In this document: positions 43,106 through 50,888 of the stretch, in pieces
Layout: each line of letters starts with the position of its first letter
How positions within the stretch are numbered: the first letter of the stretch is position 1
Source: Clostridiales bacterium
Lineage (GTDB): Bacteria; Bacillota; Clostridia; Lachnospirales; Lachnospiraceae
Assembly: GCA_012735495.1 (NCBI GenBank)
Contig: JAAYHD010000055.1
Location: forward strand, 62,001-126,000
DNA length: 64,000 bases
Direction: 5' to 3'
Program-made: the position numbers and the translations under genes
Notes under the pieces: model-generated
Told to the model about the DNA's origin: nothing
What the model saw: only the letters and a program-made list of their open reading frames with translations
Database searches by the model: none

Positions 43106-44671
43106 CTATGATTCATATTTATAGTTTTTTACGTACTCGAATTCCTTCTGTATCTCCTCCGAGGGTTCATCGGTTAACAGCGATACAACGACTATTGCCA
43201 GGCATGACAGGATAAATGCCGGGAACAGCTCATAAATGTCCCATACTCCGCCGATGGGCCTGATAACAAGCTTCCATAAGAATACGGCAGCTCCTCCGGT
43301 CACCATACCGGCTATTGCTCCGCCTCTTGTTACTCTCTTCCAGAACAGGCTGAACAGCATAATCGGTCCAAAGGTTGCCCCGAAACCGGCCCAGGCGAAT
43401 GCTACAACCTTGAAAATAACGCTGTCTTCGTCCAGTGCTATTATAGCCGCTATAACTGCTATAACAACCAGGGTTATTCTCGACATGATAAGGATCTCTC
43501 TGTCCGTTGCCTTCTTTTTAAGAATCCCATGATATATATTCTTGGAGAAGGCCGATGCCGCAATTAATAGGTATGAATCCGAAGAGCTAATCGTGGCCGC
43601 AAGTATCCCGGCCATAACCAGGCCAGCAATAATAGGAAGGAAATAGTTTTTTGACATTAAAATGAATATTTGCTCCGAATTGCTTGCAGTCCTGAACGCG
43701 TCCGGGAAAAGCATCCTTCCGCTTATACCGATAAATACCGCGGAAAACAGTGATATGGCGCACCATATGGTTGCAATTCTTCTTGATCTCTTAAGCTCGA
43801 CAGGATTATTTATTGCCATGAACTTAAGGAGTACCTGGGGCATTCCAAAATACCCGAGGCCCCATGACAATGTCGATATTATGAATAAGGAATCATATTT
43901 GACAGCTTTGCCGAATACCGGTATGCCATTTGAAACGTTCTGCACCCCGTCAACGGTCTCGGGATTTGCAGCGCCGAAGAAGTCCAAAAATCCCGGTATC
44001 GATTTTGCGTTATCAATTAATTCGGATATTCCGCCAACCTTGATTATGCCGGTGACAAGCACAGCGCCAAGGGCAAAAATCATTACAATTCCCTGCATGA
44101 AATCGGATGCGCTCTCAGCCAGAAAGCCGCCGATAAAAGTATACGCTACAACGAATATTGCGCCTACAAGCATAACGGGAATATAATCCGCTTCAAACAA
44201 ATTGCTGAAAAGCTTCCCCACCGCTACAAAGCAGCTTGCGGCATATACGCTGAAGAATACAAGAATGAACAACGCCGCAATTGTCAGAATGATCTTCTTA
44301 TTTTCCTTAAAACGATTGCTTAAGAAGTCGGGAATGGTAATTGAATCGTTTGCCACATGGGAATAAGTACGAAGCCTTTTTGCAACAAACAGCCAGTTAA
44401 GGTATGTACCGATGAGCAAGCCGATTGCCGTCCATATGGCCTCCCCCAGGCCGCACCAGTAAGCTAATCCGGGAAGTCCCATAAGCAGCCAGCCGCTCAT
44501 GTCCGATGCCTCCGCCGCCATGGCCGTTACCCACGGGCCAAGGGATCTTCCTCCTATAAGGTAGTTGCCGCTGCTTTCGCTAGCCTTTTTTGCATAGTAA
44601 AATCCGATAGCAATAACCGCACCTATATAAACCGTCATTGCGGTTATGTATTGAATCTTGTCCGCACCCAT
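43106..44671 (-). CDS. putP: sodium/proline symporter
   Basis: A 521-residue sodium:solute symporter with about 13 membrane helices. PutP-type motifs are GFYYAKKASESSGNYLIGGR SLGPWVTAMAAEASDMSGWL, the LMGLPGLAYWCGLGEAIW helix, SNRFKENKKIILTIAALFIL and ISSSDSYLLIAASAFSKNIY, the last carrying sodium-site serines. I chose the ATG at 44671, with GAAGGGAG upstream; a longer frame to 44773 would overlap the dut stop and has no ribosome-binding site. It probably imports proline for nutrition or osmoprotection; the exact amino acid is inferred from family likeness. It is separated from dut by 98 bases. Confidence 0.9.
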   Translation of the reverse strand: MGADKIQYITAMTVYIGAVIAIGFYYAKKASESSGNYLIGGRSLGPWVTAMAAEASDMSGWLLMGLPGLAYWCGLGEAIWTAIGLLIGTYLNWLFVAKRLRTYSHVANDSITIPDFLSNRFKENKKIILTIAALFILVFFSVYAASCFVAVGKLFSNLFEADYIPVMLVGAIFVVAYTFIGGFLAESASDFMQGIVMIFALGAVLVTGIIKVGGISELIDNAKSIPGFLDFFGAANPETVDGVQNVSNGIPVFGKAVKYDSLFIISTLSWGLGYFGMPQVLLKFMAINNPVELKRSRRIATIWCAISLFSAVFIGISGRMLFPDAFRTASNSEQIFILMSKNYFLPIIAGLVMAGILAATISSSDSYLLIAASAFSKNIYHGILKKKATDREILIMSRITLVVIAVIAAIIALDEDSVIFKVVAFAWAGFGATFGPIMLFSLFWKRVTRGGAIAGMVTGGAAVFLWKLVIRPIGGVWDIYELFPAFILSCLAIVVVSLLTDEPSEEIQKEFEYVKNYKYES

Positions 44672-44769
44672 TTTGTATCTCCCTTCATAATTATACATTA
44701 TGGGAGATATTATAGTATAAAACCGCACATTTGTACAGCAAATTATTAAAGTATTACCACTATGCCGTA

Positions 44770-45348
44770 TCAAAGCGATGTGCTTCCGAATCCACCGTTT
44801 CTTATGTCAGCCGCGTCATCATCGTAGGTTATTCCGTATTCAACGAATATACCCTGCATGAATCCCGCTCCTTTGTCTAAAGTGACAGTTTTCCCTTCCT
44901 TGCTGTCATTTGTCAGCTTACAGAATATATGGCCCTCGTTGTCAGAATAATAGTAATCGCCGTCTATGATTCCTACGGTATTATTGAGCTGAAGGCGGAA
45001 TTTGAATCCCAGGCCGCTTCTCGGATAGCATTTGAGCACCCAGCCTTCCTCTATCCTGACCCTTATGCCCGTGGGAATTAGAATCATCTCACCGGGCTTA
45101 AGGCTAAAACCAACCGGTGTGAAGAAATCATAGCCCGCCGAGCCCATTGTGGCTCTCCTTGGAAGCTTGATGCCATTATATATGGCGATTATTTCGTCAA
45201 TCAGTTTTTCATCCGCCTGCGTTAAATCAGAAATCCAGTCTATAGAAATGTTTACATCAGTATTAACCCTGTCTGAATAAAATGTCCTAATCCAATCCTT
45301 TATAAATCTTTCCCTGCTTACCTTTTCAAACTGTGCTATTCTCTTCAT
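44770..45348 (-). CDS. dut: dUTP diphosphatase
   Basis: A 192-residue dUTPase, which hydrolyses dUTP to dUMP and keeps uracil out of DNA. All five family motifs are visible: ATMGSAGYDFFTP (1), YPRSGLGFKF (2), NTVGIIDGDYYYSDNEG (3, with the catalytic aspartate), KGAGFMQGIFVEYG (4) and RNGGFGSTSL (5). An N-terminal extension of about 60 residues (FEKVSRERFIKDWIRTFYSD) precedes the core; many dUTPases start near motif 1. The gene follows the LysR gene by 4 bases, so the two share a transcript. Confidence 0.93.
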   Translation of the reverse strand: MKRIAQFEKVSRERFIKDWIRTFYSDRVNTDVNISIDWISDLTQADEKLIDEIIAIYNGIKLPRRATMGSAGYDFFTPVGFSLKPGEMILIPTGIRVRIEEGWVLKCYPRSGLGFKFRLQLNNTVGIIDGDYYYSDNEGHIFCKLTNDSKEGKTVTLDKGAGFMQGIFVEYGITYDDDAADIRNGGFGSTSL

Positions 45349-45352
45349 TTCA

Positions 45353-46249
45353 TCACCGCTCCTGTTGTATACTCAGAATTTCAAGAAGCTTGCCGGCCGC
45401 CTTGGAAATCGGGTTATGCCGACTGTAGACAATGCATATGCTTCTTTCGGGAATACTCCGTGAAAACTGCAGTTCAAAAAGCTTTTCGCTTTTTATGGCT
45501 TCCTGCGCAAAATCCTTTACCACGCAGCCGATTCCCAGGTTTCTCATGGCAAATTTAACGATCATGTCGCTGGTAGCCAGTTCAAACTCGGGATTAAGAA
45601 TCACCTGGTTATCCTTAAGGAATTCATCTACATACTTCCGGGTGCTGGTATTTTGCTCAAGGCTTATTATAGGAAAATCCTTCAAGTCCTTATAGTCCAT
45701 GATTTTATTCTTCAAATGGCCGAACCTGCTGCCCGCAACAAAGATATCCTTAATCTTTCTTACACGTTTGAACCTGATGCCGGCCTTGGCCTGGAAAGGT
45801 TCGCTGACCACTCCGAAATCAATTTTGCCGTCGTAAAGAAGCGAAAGGGTATTGGGGGTCGGCCCATTGGTCACCGCCACCTTGATTCCGGGATATTTTT
45901 CATGAAAACGCTCCAGGTATGGAAGAAGATAAAACTGTAACGTCATGTCGCTTGCGCCTATCCTAATCTCGCCGTGTTCCAGGTCAAGCATTTTGCGGAA
46001 CTGCTCTTCTCCAAGCCTTATATACTCATATCCGCGCTTAATATAGGAATACAGCGCTTCGCCCTCCGGTGTCAGCTTCACGCCCTTCGGCACCCTGACA
46101 AACAGCTTTGTGCCAAGGTTCTCCTCAAGAATCTTGATAGACTGGCTTACCGCAGGCTGGGATACGCATAACTCCTCCCCTGCCTTTGTAAAGCTTCCTT
46201 CCCTTGCCACGTAATAGAATATCTTATAATATTCCATATCAATGTTCAT
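45353..46249 (-). CDS. LysR-family transcriptional regulator
   Basis: A 298-residue regulator with AAGGAGAG upstream of its ATG. The DNA-binding part is residues 1-62 (YKIFYYVAREGSFTKAGEEL CVSQPAVSQSIKILEENLGT); the effector domain is about 90-290 (EIRIGASDMTLQFYLLPYLE). Directly downstream (4 bases) is dut. It is divergent from the TetR-ABC operon, across a gap with two TetR operators and two ATATTAATAT palindromes, one of which may be its own site. The similarity to the LysR at 29896 (VSQSIK-LE, IRIGASD, YLVPYL/YLLPYL) suggests paralogues. Confidence 0.88.
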   Translation of the reverse strand: MNIDMEYYKIFYYVAREGSFTKAGEELCVSQPAVSQSIKILEENLGTKLFVRVPKGVKLTPEGEALYSYIKRGYEYIRLGEEQFRKMLDLEHGEIRIGASDMTLQFYLLPYLERFHEKYPGIKVAVTNGPTPNTLSLLYDGKIDFGVVSEPFQAKAGIRFKRVRKIKDIFVAGSRFGHLKNKIMDYKDLKDFPIISLEQNTSTRKYVDEFLKDNQVILNPEFELATSDMIVKFAMRNLGIGCVVKDFAQEAIKSEKLFELQFSRSIPERSICIVYSRHNPISKAAGKLLEILSIQQER

Positions 46250-46330
46250 ATAATCTCTCCTTATGGAGTTTATGTTTGTTATATGATGTCAGTATATCAT
46301 ATTAATATCCGGCATCTCAATATTAATATA

Positions 46331-46380
46331 TTGACCAATTCGGTCAATCATGTTATAATGATATTGACCGATTTGGTCAA
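46331..46380 (+). promoter_or_regulatory. promoter with two TetR operators
   Basis: TTGACC (46331-46336), a 17-base spacer and TATAAT (46354-46359) face the TetR gene. Two 17-base inverted repeats, TTGACCAATTCGGTCAA (46331-46347) and TTGACCGATTTGGTCAA (46364-46380), cover the -35 element and the start region, 33 bp apart, about three helical turns. Binding would block the promoter. Confidence 0.85.
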
Positions 46381-46446
46381 CCTTGGCCAGATTGGCTGAA
46401 TATAACCATTACGCCCAATCATATCCGTTCCGGTCAACATCACATA

Positions 46447-47148
46447 GTGTTCTGTGAGGTGATTGATATTTACGACAGATTTGAGAATCTTAACGAGGTC
46501 AAAAAACAGGCCATTATGAACGCAGGCTTTAAGATATTCGGTGAATACGGGTATTCCAAGGCATCAATCGATGATATCGTCAGGGAAGCCGGAATATCAA
46601 AGGGTAGCCTTTTCTATTATTTTGGGTCGAAAAAAAATTTTTTCCTTTATCTTTATGAATATGCCGCTGCACTGATGAAGCAGACGGTTAACGGTCCCGG
46701 TGAAGATTTAAGGACGAATATTATGAAGAAAACCGATTTTTTCGATCGCCTGGATGAAATTAAAAAAAGGAAAATGAAACTGTCAAGCCTGTATCCCCAC
46801 ATGAGCGGTTTTATTAAAAAAGCTCCGTTTGAAACATCCGGAGATGTGTATAAGGATATTCAAATGATCAACCAACGGCTTGCTTCGGAGCAAACGGACA
46901 ACTTCTTTGAAAACCTTGATTTGTACAAGTTTAAAGAAGGCATAGATCCATATATGGTATTTCAACTGCTCTCCTGGTGTGCGGAAGGCATTGTAAATCA
47001 TTATCAGCGCGAAGCCCCGGCGGATGGGGACGACGTGCAGAAGGAAATAGACTATGATCCGGTCCTGTCATTGTACGATAGATACAGCGCCATGCTCAGG
47101 AAATGTTTTTACAAAGAGGAATACCTGGACAAAAATATAGATGAATAA
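46447..47148 (+). CDS. TetR/AcrR-family repressor of the adjacent ABC exporter
   Basis: A TetR protein of about 225-233 residues with helix-turn-helix at about 15-60 (AIMNAGFKIFGEYGYSKASI, then DDIVREAGISKGSLFYYFGS) and a helical ligand domain. The start is unclear: the GTG at 46447 has no ribosome-binding site, a second in-frame GTG is at 46459, and a GTGAGG lies before a rare ATT; the first ATG is inside the first helix. Its promoter carries two matching operators. The ABC ATPase and permease genes follow at 41 and 15 bases, so it most likely represses the whole operon until a substrate of the exporter binds. Confidence 0.88.
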   Translation: MFCEVIDIYDRFENLNEVKKQAIMNAGFKIFGEYGYSKASIDDIVREAGISKGSLFYYFGSKKNFFLYLYEYAAALMKQTVNGPGEDLRTNIMKKTDFFDRLDEIKKRKMKLSSLYPHMSGFIKKAPFETSGDVYKDIQMINQRLASEQTDNFFENLDLYKFKEGIDPYMVFQLLSWCAEGIVNHYQREAPADGDDVQKEIDYDPVLSLYDRYSAMLRKCFYKEEYLDKNIDE

Positions 47149-47189
47149 TTTATGTTTCTATTTATGCATCAGAAAGGAGGCATATTTGC

Positions 47190-48095
47190 ATGCCTGTTAT
47201 TGAAATCAGCGGATTGACCAAGGATTATGGAAACCACAAGGGAATATTCGGTCTTTCCTTTACCGTGGAGGAGGGTGAGGTTTTCGGATACCTGGGTCCG
47301 AACGGTGCCGGGAAAACAACTACCATAAGGCATCTTATGGGGTTTTTAAATCCGGACAAGGGATCGGCCCGGATATTTGGCATGGACTGCCGGACCCAAA
47401 GGGCTGAAATAATGAATCATTTGGGTTATCTCCCCGGAGAAATAGCCTTCTTTGACGGGATGAGCGGCATGGAGTTCCTAAACTTCATGGCCAGGATGCG
47501 GGGCCTTAAGGATACCTCGTTAAGTGATAGGCTGATAGACATGTTCGAATTGGATGCCGCAAGCAGGATCCGTAAGATGTCCAAGGGAATGAAGCAAAAG
47601 CTAGGTATCATATGCGCATTCATGCATGATCCCAGGGTCCTTATCCTGGATGAGCCTACAAGCGGGCTTGATCCCCTTATGCAAAAAAAGTTTTCAGAGC
47701 TGATACTTGAAGAGAAGAAAAGAGGCAAAACAATACTTATGTCCTCACACAGCTTCGAAGAGGTTGAACGCACATGTGACCGCGCGGGTATAATCAGGCA
47801 GGGAGAGCTTGTCGCCATCGAAAACATGCGCGACTTAAGGCAGAAAAGAAGAAAAGTATTCCTGCTGGAATTCGACAGCCCGGCATCCGCGGCATCATTC
47901 GCCGGATCCGGCGGCTTTAATATCCTGGAGGTAAACGAGAATATCGTCAAGCTCAGCATTCTCGGAAATGCGTCCGGGCTAATTAAAGCCCTTGAAGGGT
48001 ACAATGTATTGGATCTGAACACCGAAACGAGCAGCCTCGAAGACATCTTCATGCACTATTACGGCGATAACGCCAAAACCATGGCGAGTGTTTAG
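47190..48095 (+). CDS. ABC exporter ATP-binding protein
   Basis: A 301-residue ATPase of the ABC-2 exporter class: Walker A GPNGAGKTT (36-44), Q-loop-like region LGYLPGEIAFFDG, signature MSKGMKQKL (130-138), Walker B LILDEPTSGLD (151-161) and switch histidine in LMSSHSFEEVER. The C-terminal 90 residues form the extra domain usual for drug/lipid-type exporters. The usual LSGGQ is replaced by a SKGMKQ form common in this subgroup. AAAGGAGG precedes its ATG. It pairs with the permease 15 bases downstream under TetR control. Multidrug or antimicrobial-peptide export is plausible; the substrate is unknown. Confidence 0.92.
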   Translation: MPVIEISGLTKDYGNHKGIFGLSFTVEEGEVFGYLGPNGAGKTTTIRHLMGFLNPDKGSARIFGMDCRTQRAEIMNHLGYLPGEIAFFDGMSGMEFLNFMARMRGLKDTSLSDRLIDMFELDAASRIRKMSKGMKQKLGIICAFMHDPRVLILDEPTSGLDPLMQKKFSELILEEKKRGKTILMSSHSFEEVERTCDRAGIIRQGELVAIENMRDLRQKRRKVFLLEFDSPASAASFAGSGGFNILEVNENIVKLSILGNASGLIKALEGYNVLDLNTETSSLEDIFMHYYGDNAKTMASV

Positions 48096-48110
48096 AAGGG
48101 AGGAGCATAA

Positions 48111-48911
48111 ATGATCAGCAAACCGTTGTTCAAAACTGCCATAAAACAAAATTTCATAGTGTTTTTGATTATTGTTGCCGTACTTATGGTTTACCTTCCG
48201 ATTATCATTACAATGTATGATCCTTCCACCCAAGAATCATTAAATCAGATACTGGACGTTATGCCTCAGGCATTGATTGCCGCCATGGGCTTTAGTGAAA
48301 TCGGAGGAAGCCTGATTGATTTTATCGCCAGCTATTTTTACGGCTTCCTTATCCTGCTGCTGCCCATGATATATGTAATTATAGTGTGCAACAGAAGCAT
48401 AGCCTCCCTTGTTGACAAGGGCTCAATGGCATACTTGCTGTCCACACCCAATACCAGGGGCAGAATAGTAAGAACACAGGCACTGTTCGTCATAATAAGC
48501 ACCACCGTAATGATTGCCCTGGTAGCGGCAGCCGGGTTGGCGATAAGCAACACCGTTTTCCCCGGTGAGCTTGATGTCAAAGCCTTTCTTCTGCTAAACC
48601 TTGGCGCACTGCTTTTGTACTATGCCATAACCGGAATAGGCTTTCTTGCTTCCTGCCTGTTCAATGACACAAAATATTCATTGATGGTCGGTGCCGGTCT
48701 TCCCGTGGCCTTCCTGGTTATACAAATGATATCCGATGTCGGTGAGGAAACCCGGTTCCTTAAATATTTCACCATGTTTACACTGTTTGATCCGGACAAA
48801 ATTATAACCGGGGAAGGTTTTATCCTGCAGTTTGCCGCACTGGTGATTATAGCCGCAGTCTTGTATGTGCTGGGATATAACGTGTTTAATAAACGGGATC
48901 TGCCGTTATAA
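48111..48911 (+). CDS. ABC-2 type exporter permease
   Basis: A 266-residue membrane protein with six predicted helices: near residues 15-35 (IVFLIIVAVLMVYLPIIITM), 75-95, 125-150 (VIISTTVMIALVAAAGLAIS), 165-185, 195-215 and 235-255. Cytoplasmic DKGSMAYLLSTPNTRGRIVR is the usual ABC-2 coupling segment. It lacks its own ATPase domain and follows the ATPase gene by 15 bases behind GGGAGGAG. It is the last gene of the TetR-controlled operon, which ends in a long structured terminator. Confidence 0.88.
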   Translation: MISKPLFKTAIKQNFIVFLIIVAVLMVYLPIIITMYDPSTQESLNQILDVMPQALIAAMGFSEIGGSLIDFIASYFYGFLILLLPMIYVIIVCNRSIASLVDKGSMAYLLSTPNTRGRIVRTQALFVIISTTVMIALVAAAGLAISNTVFPGELDVKAFLLLNLGALLLYYAITGIGFLASCLFNDTKYSLMVGAGLPVAFLVIQMISDVGEETRFLKYFTMFTLFDPDKIITGEGFILQFAALVIIAAVLYVLGYNVFNKRDLPL

Positions 48912-48925
48912 ATATCAAATATAAA

Positions 48926-49030
48926 AGACCTCCTGTAAGCCATATATTATACCGACCCCAAAAAGATAAACCAAATATCTAACAATTGGGGCGCATCATA
49001 TAACCGGCTTTATGGAGGTCTATTTTTTCA
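48926..49030. terminator. long composite hairpin, bidirectional terminator or structured RNA
   Basis: AGACCTCC (48926-48933) pairs with GGAGGTCT (49014-49021); nested inside are AAGCC/GGCTT, CCCCAA/TTGGGG (48956-48961 with 48986-48991) and AGATA/TATCT. A plus-strand TATTTTTT tail and a minus-strand TTTTATATT tail follow, so it can end both the ABC exporter transcript and the purF transcript. It is much larger than a usual terminator. Confidence 0.65.
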
Positions 49031-49056
49031 TGATAATTATTTTTTAGGGCATGATT

Positions 49057-50469
49057 TTATTTGTATTCTTTCGGTATTTCCGTAGGATACTTGCCTGTAA
49101 AGCAGGCATCGCAGTATCCCATACCCTTTCCGATCATGTCACCGACACGATCCACATCAAGATATCCAAGGGAGTCGGCTCCGATCATTTCCCTTATCTG
49201 GTCGATGGTATTATTCTTCGCAATCAGCTGGTCTCCGGTAGGCACATCCACCCCATAATAGCATGGATACAGGAATGGAGGGGAGCTTATCCTTACATGC
49301 ACTTCCGTAGCTCCCGCTTTCTTAAGCATCCTTACAATCTTGGCGCTGGTTGTTCCGCGTACGATGGAGTCGTCAATCATTACCACCCGCTTGCCCTCCA
49401 CAACCTCGGGAAGGACATTCAGCTTGATCCGGACACTGGATGCGCGGAGCGCCTGCTTGGGTTTTATGAATGTTCTTCCGACATAGCTGTTCTTCACAAA
49501 TGCCATGCCTAACGGGATTCCGGATTCCAGGGCATATCCCAGTGCCGCCGCGTTTCCCGAATCCGGTACTCCAACAACCACATCCGCATCGACAGGATGG
49601 GTCTGTGCCAGGATTCTTCCCGCCATAACCCTGGAGTTATATACGCTGACACCGTCTATGCGGCTGTCGGGGCGGGCAAAGTATATATATTCAAATATGC
49701 ATCTTGCATGGTTTTTTGCACATAAGGACGTATCGGAATGAATTCCGTCCTTGTCAATCATTACGACTTCTCCGGGCTGCACGTCTCTTATGAATTCCGC
49801 ATCCACGGCATTGAGAGCCGCCGATTCCGATGCCAGTATATAAGCGCTGCCCTTCTTTCCTATGCATAAAGGATGAAAACCAAATGAATCTCTTGCGCCA
49901 ATCAATTTCCTCGGGCTCATTATTACCAGCGAATATGCTCCCACCAGCTTTTTCATGGCATTAACGACGGCCTCTTCAACGGTCTTTGACTTAAGCCTTT
50001 CCCGGGCTATATGATATGCTATGACCTCTGTATCCACCGTTGTCTGGAATATGGCTCCCGTCTGCTCAAGCTCTTCTCTCAGCTTGCGGGTATTGACAAG
50101 ACAGCCGTTCTGGGCTATGCATAGAGTGCCCTTCACATAATTAAGCACCAGGGGCTGTGTATTGTGAATGCTGTTCTCTCCCGACCTGGAATAACGAACA
50201 TGGCCTACACCGATATTACCCTGCAGATGTTCCATATTCTCTTCGGTGAAAACCTCACTGATAAGACCCATGCCCTTGCAGGACATTACCTCTCCTTTCG
50301 GACCGTTGGTGTCGCTTACGGCTATTCCGCAGCTTTCCTGTCCGCGGTGCTGCAATGCGAACAATCCGTAATAAAGAGTTGATACCACATCGTTCCCCTC
50401 AATGTCATATACGCCGAGCACTCCGCATTCCTCATGGAGCTCACCGGTAATAAAGCTATCATGTTCCAT
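49057..50469 (-). CDS. purF: amidophosphoribosyltransferase
   Basis: A 470-residue enzyme for the first committed step of purine synthesis (PRPP + glutamine to phosphoribosylamine). A 14-residue propeptide precedes the catalytic Cys15 (ELHEECGVLGVYD). The glutaminase half has LQHRGQESCGIAVSD, GHVRYSRSGEN and QNGCLVNT, and the PRPP loop is VVMIDDSIVRGTTS. Four cysteines placed like iron-sulfur ligands (RCIFEYIYFA, LYPCYYGVD, CDACFTGKYP) indicate the 4Fe-4S Bacillus-type enzyme. It is apart from purL and other pur genes, and a 10-bp hairpin lies just before its ribosome-binding site. Confidence 0.96.
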   Translation of the reverse strand: MEHDSFITGELHEECGVLGVYDIEGNDVVSTLYYGLFALQHRGQESCGIAVSDTNGPKGEVMSCKGMGLISEVFTEENMEHLQGNIGVGHVRYSRSGENSIHNTQPLVLNYVKGTLCIAQNGCLVNTRKLREELEQTGAIFQTTVDTEVIAYHIARERLKSKTVEEAVVNAMKKLVGAYSLVIMSPRKLIGARDSFGFHPLCIGKKGSAYILASESAALNAVDAEFIRDVQPGEVVMIDKDGIHSDTSLCAKNHARCIFEYIYFARPDSRIDGVSVYNSRVMAGRILAQTHPVDADVVVGVPDSGNAAALGYALESGIPLGMAFVKNSYVGRTFIKPKQALRASSVRIKLNVLPEVVEGKRVVMIDDSIVRGTTSAKIVRMLKKAGATEVHVRISSPPFLYPCYYGVDVPTGDQLIAKNNTIDQIREMIGADSLGYLDVDRVGDMIGKGMGYCDACFTGKYPTEIPKEYK

Positions 50470-50487
50470 GATTCATTCATCCTTTCT

Positions 50488-50518
50488 TATTATGCAGCTT
50501 GCTGCTACCTGCATAATA
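50488..50518 (-). promoter_or_regulatory. 10-bp hairpin just upstream of the purF ribosome-binding site
   Basis: TATTATGCAG (50488-50497) and CTGCATAATA (50509-50518) form a perfect 10-bp stem with an 11-base loop, ending 3 bases before the AAGGATG ribosome-binding site. It may control or stabilise purF mRNA; no known riboswitch was recognised. Confidence 0.45.
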
Positions 50519-50552
50519 CCCTTACCCTTATCCTTCCCCAATAAATCCTGTA

Positions 50553-50789
50553 ATGCAAGAAATAATGCATTTTGATTTTAGCAAAGTTGGGGATATGATG
50601 CAATATAAAATTGAATTTGATAATGACTGTAAAGAAGCACTCACTCGCAATTACAGGTACAATCCTTATATGAATGTATGTCTAATTCCCTATATTTGTG
50701 CTGATGTTCAGGGAATGAATTGGGATGGTAAGATGGCAATTGCAAATGAAAACGGACCATGCCGTTTTAAGTACCGGATGGTATTTTAG
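50553..50789 (+). CDS. small hypothetical protein (unrecognised)
   Basis: A 78-residue frame on the plus strand, divergent from purF, that I do not recognise. It reads MQYKIEFDNDCKEALTRNYR, NPYMNVCLIPYICADV and QGMNWDGKMAIANENGPCRF, with no membrane helix or signal peptide and four cysteines. The composition (N, Y, M rich) is unlike nearby genes, and no convincing ribosome-binding site precedes the ATG; a second start at the MMQYK methionines is possible. GGACCATGC/GCATGGTCC arms (50754-50762 and 50796-50804) frame its end. It may be a real small gene, a fragment or chance. Confidence 0.3.
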   Translation: MQEIMHFDFSKVGDMMQYKIEFDNDCKEALTRNYRYNPYMNVCLIPYICADVQGMNWDGKMAIANENGPCRFKYRMVF

Positions 50790-50888
50790 TTATAAGCATG
50801 GTCCTTAATTCTTTGTATTATTTCTAAATCTCAAATCAGATCAAATCAGGTAAAACCCTATGGCATCGGTTTTTCGTAAAGCCGAATC

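Noticed and set aside
48926..49030. Purine or preQ1 riboswitch for purF
   Set aside because: The structure lies downstream of purF, not in its leader, and the conserved purine-aptamer loops are not seen.
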